A stretch of DNA of 64,000 nucleotides from Cacajao melanocephalus (taxonomy: Eukaryota; Chordata; Mammalia; Primates; Pitheciidae): contig CAUYLG010061895.1 in assembly GCA_963573385.1 (NCBI GenBank), positions 124,001-188,000 of the forward strand, written 5' to 3'. Of the stretch, positions 62,720-64,000 are shown piece by piece (the first letter of the stretch is position 1; each line of letters starts with the position of its first letter). The position numbers were made by a program, and so were the translations under genes. The notes below the pieces were generated by a model, which saw only the letters and a program-made list of their open reading frames with translations, had not been told where the DNA came from and searched no databases.

Positions 62720-63075
62720 ACAGGGTCTGGAGGCAGAGAACATAAGGCCGATTCACACTTCAGCTATGACAGGAAATATCCTCTCCATAGGGTGTAGGCC
62801 AAGTATATGACTTCATAGCTTTACCTCGTTCTCTTCATTTACACAGGGTGTACTCCAAGTAACCAGTGGAATCCTCTAAGGGGTATTTAAATTTCCAAAA
62901 ATGTTGCAATGGGGCCTTTGAGCCTCTGTGCTCGGGCCTGCTCCGAGTGTACTTGGAGTGTACTTTCATTTTCAATAAATCCCTTCATTCCTTCCTTGCA
63001 TTGTTTGTGCATTTCATCCAATTCTTTGTTCAAGACACCCAGAACCTGGACACCTTTCTACCATTAACGTATATA
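62720..63075 (+). mobile_element. LTR, class I ERV (MER-type)
   Basis: The 3' two-thirds match a class I LTR: AACCAGTGGAATCCTCTAAG, GGGTATTTAAATTTCCAAAA, GGGCCTTTGAGCCTCTGTGC, TGTACTTTCATTTTCAATAA, TTCTTTGTTCAAGACACCCA and GAACCTGGACACC. AATAAA at about 62975 is the poly(A) signal. The exact MER family is not assigned. The 81-codon plus-strand frame is LTR sequence. No internal retroviral genes adjoin it. Confidence 0.75.
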
Positions 63076-63099
63076 CTTAAAAAAAAAAAAGTGTGTGGC

Positions 63100-63280
63100 T
63101 TTTGTGGTTAGATAGAGATTGCATTGTGATGCTTAACTAGTTGTGTAACATTAACAACATATTTAACTTCTCTGCGCCCGTTTCCTCATGCACAAAATGG
63201 GATAATATCACTGAGATCACAGGGTTATTTTAGGAACTAAATGCGCCATGCTTGATACTCCTGCAACATTCCTGCAAAAA
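63100..63280 (+). repeat. MIR fragment
   Basis: AACTAGTTGTGTAACATTAA, TTTAACTTCTCTGCGCCCGT, TTCCTCATGCACAAAATGGG and ATAATATCACTGAG follow the MIR core closely. Confidence 0.87.
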
Positions 63281-64000
63281 TTGCATTTTCTATTACTATA
63301 AAAATCATGGTAAGCAAACTAGACCATGCAAACCAGACCAGTGTTTCAAAAATAGTAAAATAGGCCATATTTCAATGCTGCTCCTTTTAATATATACCCT
63401 AATATTCTGATACTGCTTTCAGAATAAATGCACAAGTAGTCTATCATAGCAAATAGAAATTTTCCTCTTTGTGGATGACATAACCATATTGTTACATATT
63501 AAGAGTTGTATGAGGGATTAACTAGTGCTACTAGCTAGTTATTGCTAAAGGAATGACTTAACATAAATTATGCTCAATTGATTTTAGTATTTTACTATTT
63601 TACCCAGTGGTACATTTCATAGCATCAAGAAAATACCAGTCTGATCATATATGGTTATCACATTTTTTCATGAGGGAAAAAAGTTGATGCTGATCATGCA
63701 AATCTTTGATTTACCCATATAATTTCCTAAAAGTCTCCATTTAGTACTTAAAAACATCAACCTTTAATCACCAACTATTCTCCTTGTCACACCATCACAA
63801 TTATTAAAAACATAACAGTCATTCTCAATCCTTTTACTCTGAAAGAGCAATTGTTTATTCACAAGGCTTAAACCAGAGAAAACCTACAGTGAGTCCTTAA
63901 AGGTCTGTCGGCTGAAATATCCCCAAATTTTTGAGTAATATATAATAATTTCTGCTGTTTCCATTGACCTCTATTTTTCAGCAAGGGAGAAAAGAGTGTA
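63281..64000. other. Non-coding, no recognised repeat
   Basis: Nothing nameable up to the window edge. Confidence 0.55.

Noticed and set aside
62866..63111. 81-codon plus-strand frame
   Set aside because: It spans the class I LTR and its flank. No retroviral protein domain is present.

Overview
This window is mammalian, and specifically primate, nuclear DNA, most likely human. It is AT-rich and carries about a dozen Alu copies (J- and S-type; no clear young AluY). It also holds MIR and L2 fossils, old L1 3' ends, LTR remnants and microsatellites. No protein-coding gene can be supported: every open frame is short, none has a recognisable domain, and the longest ones are antisense Alu or L2 sequence. 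The window reads as intergenic or deep intronic DNA.

Layout. 0-8 kb: an L2 piece, an AluJ-like copy, and a 2.4-kb L1M fragment split by an AluSg-like copy with a perfect 17-bp target-site duplication (TSD), then a repeat-poor stretch. 8-17 kb: AluJ, a hAT-type MITE, an antisense Alu, an ERVL/MaLR-like LTR with a truncated Alu nested in it, and a second LTR with an internal 53-bp tandem duplication. 17-23 kb: two Alus, L2 pieces and L1 3' ends. 23-30 kb: a TA/CA microsatellite, an L2, and several MIRs, two of them head to head. 30-33.9 kb: a composite fold-back Alu, an MLT1-like LTR, MIR, L2 and L1 fragments. 33.9-37.5 kb: the longest repeat-poor stretch, with several homeodomain-type motifs. 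38-43 kb: an LTR, two Alus and two MIRs. 43-52 kb: mostly unique DNA, then a cluster of L2 pieces in alternating orientation. 52-64 kb: an Alu without its A-tail, a compound microsatellite, MIRs, a long L2 and a class I ERV LTR.

The genes do not form a system because there are none I can defend, and I found no undescribed molecular system. The most unusual structures are: the fold-back Alu bounded by a single TSD at 30.2 kb; a near-identical direct pair of unknown repeat segments 2.6 kb apart (25.85 and 28.47 kb); a 17-bp-arm inverted repeat at 56.34-56.46 kb; several exon-like intervals with good splice motifs; and repeat-poor blocks that could be conserved regulatory DNA. Family names rest on remembered consensus sequences, and boundaries are approximate unless a TSD is given.
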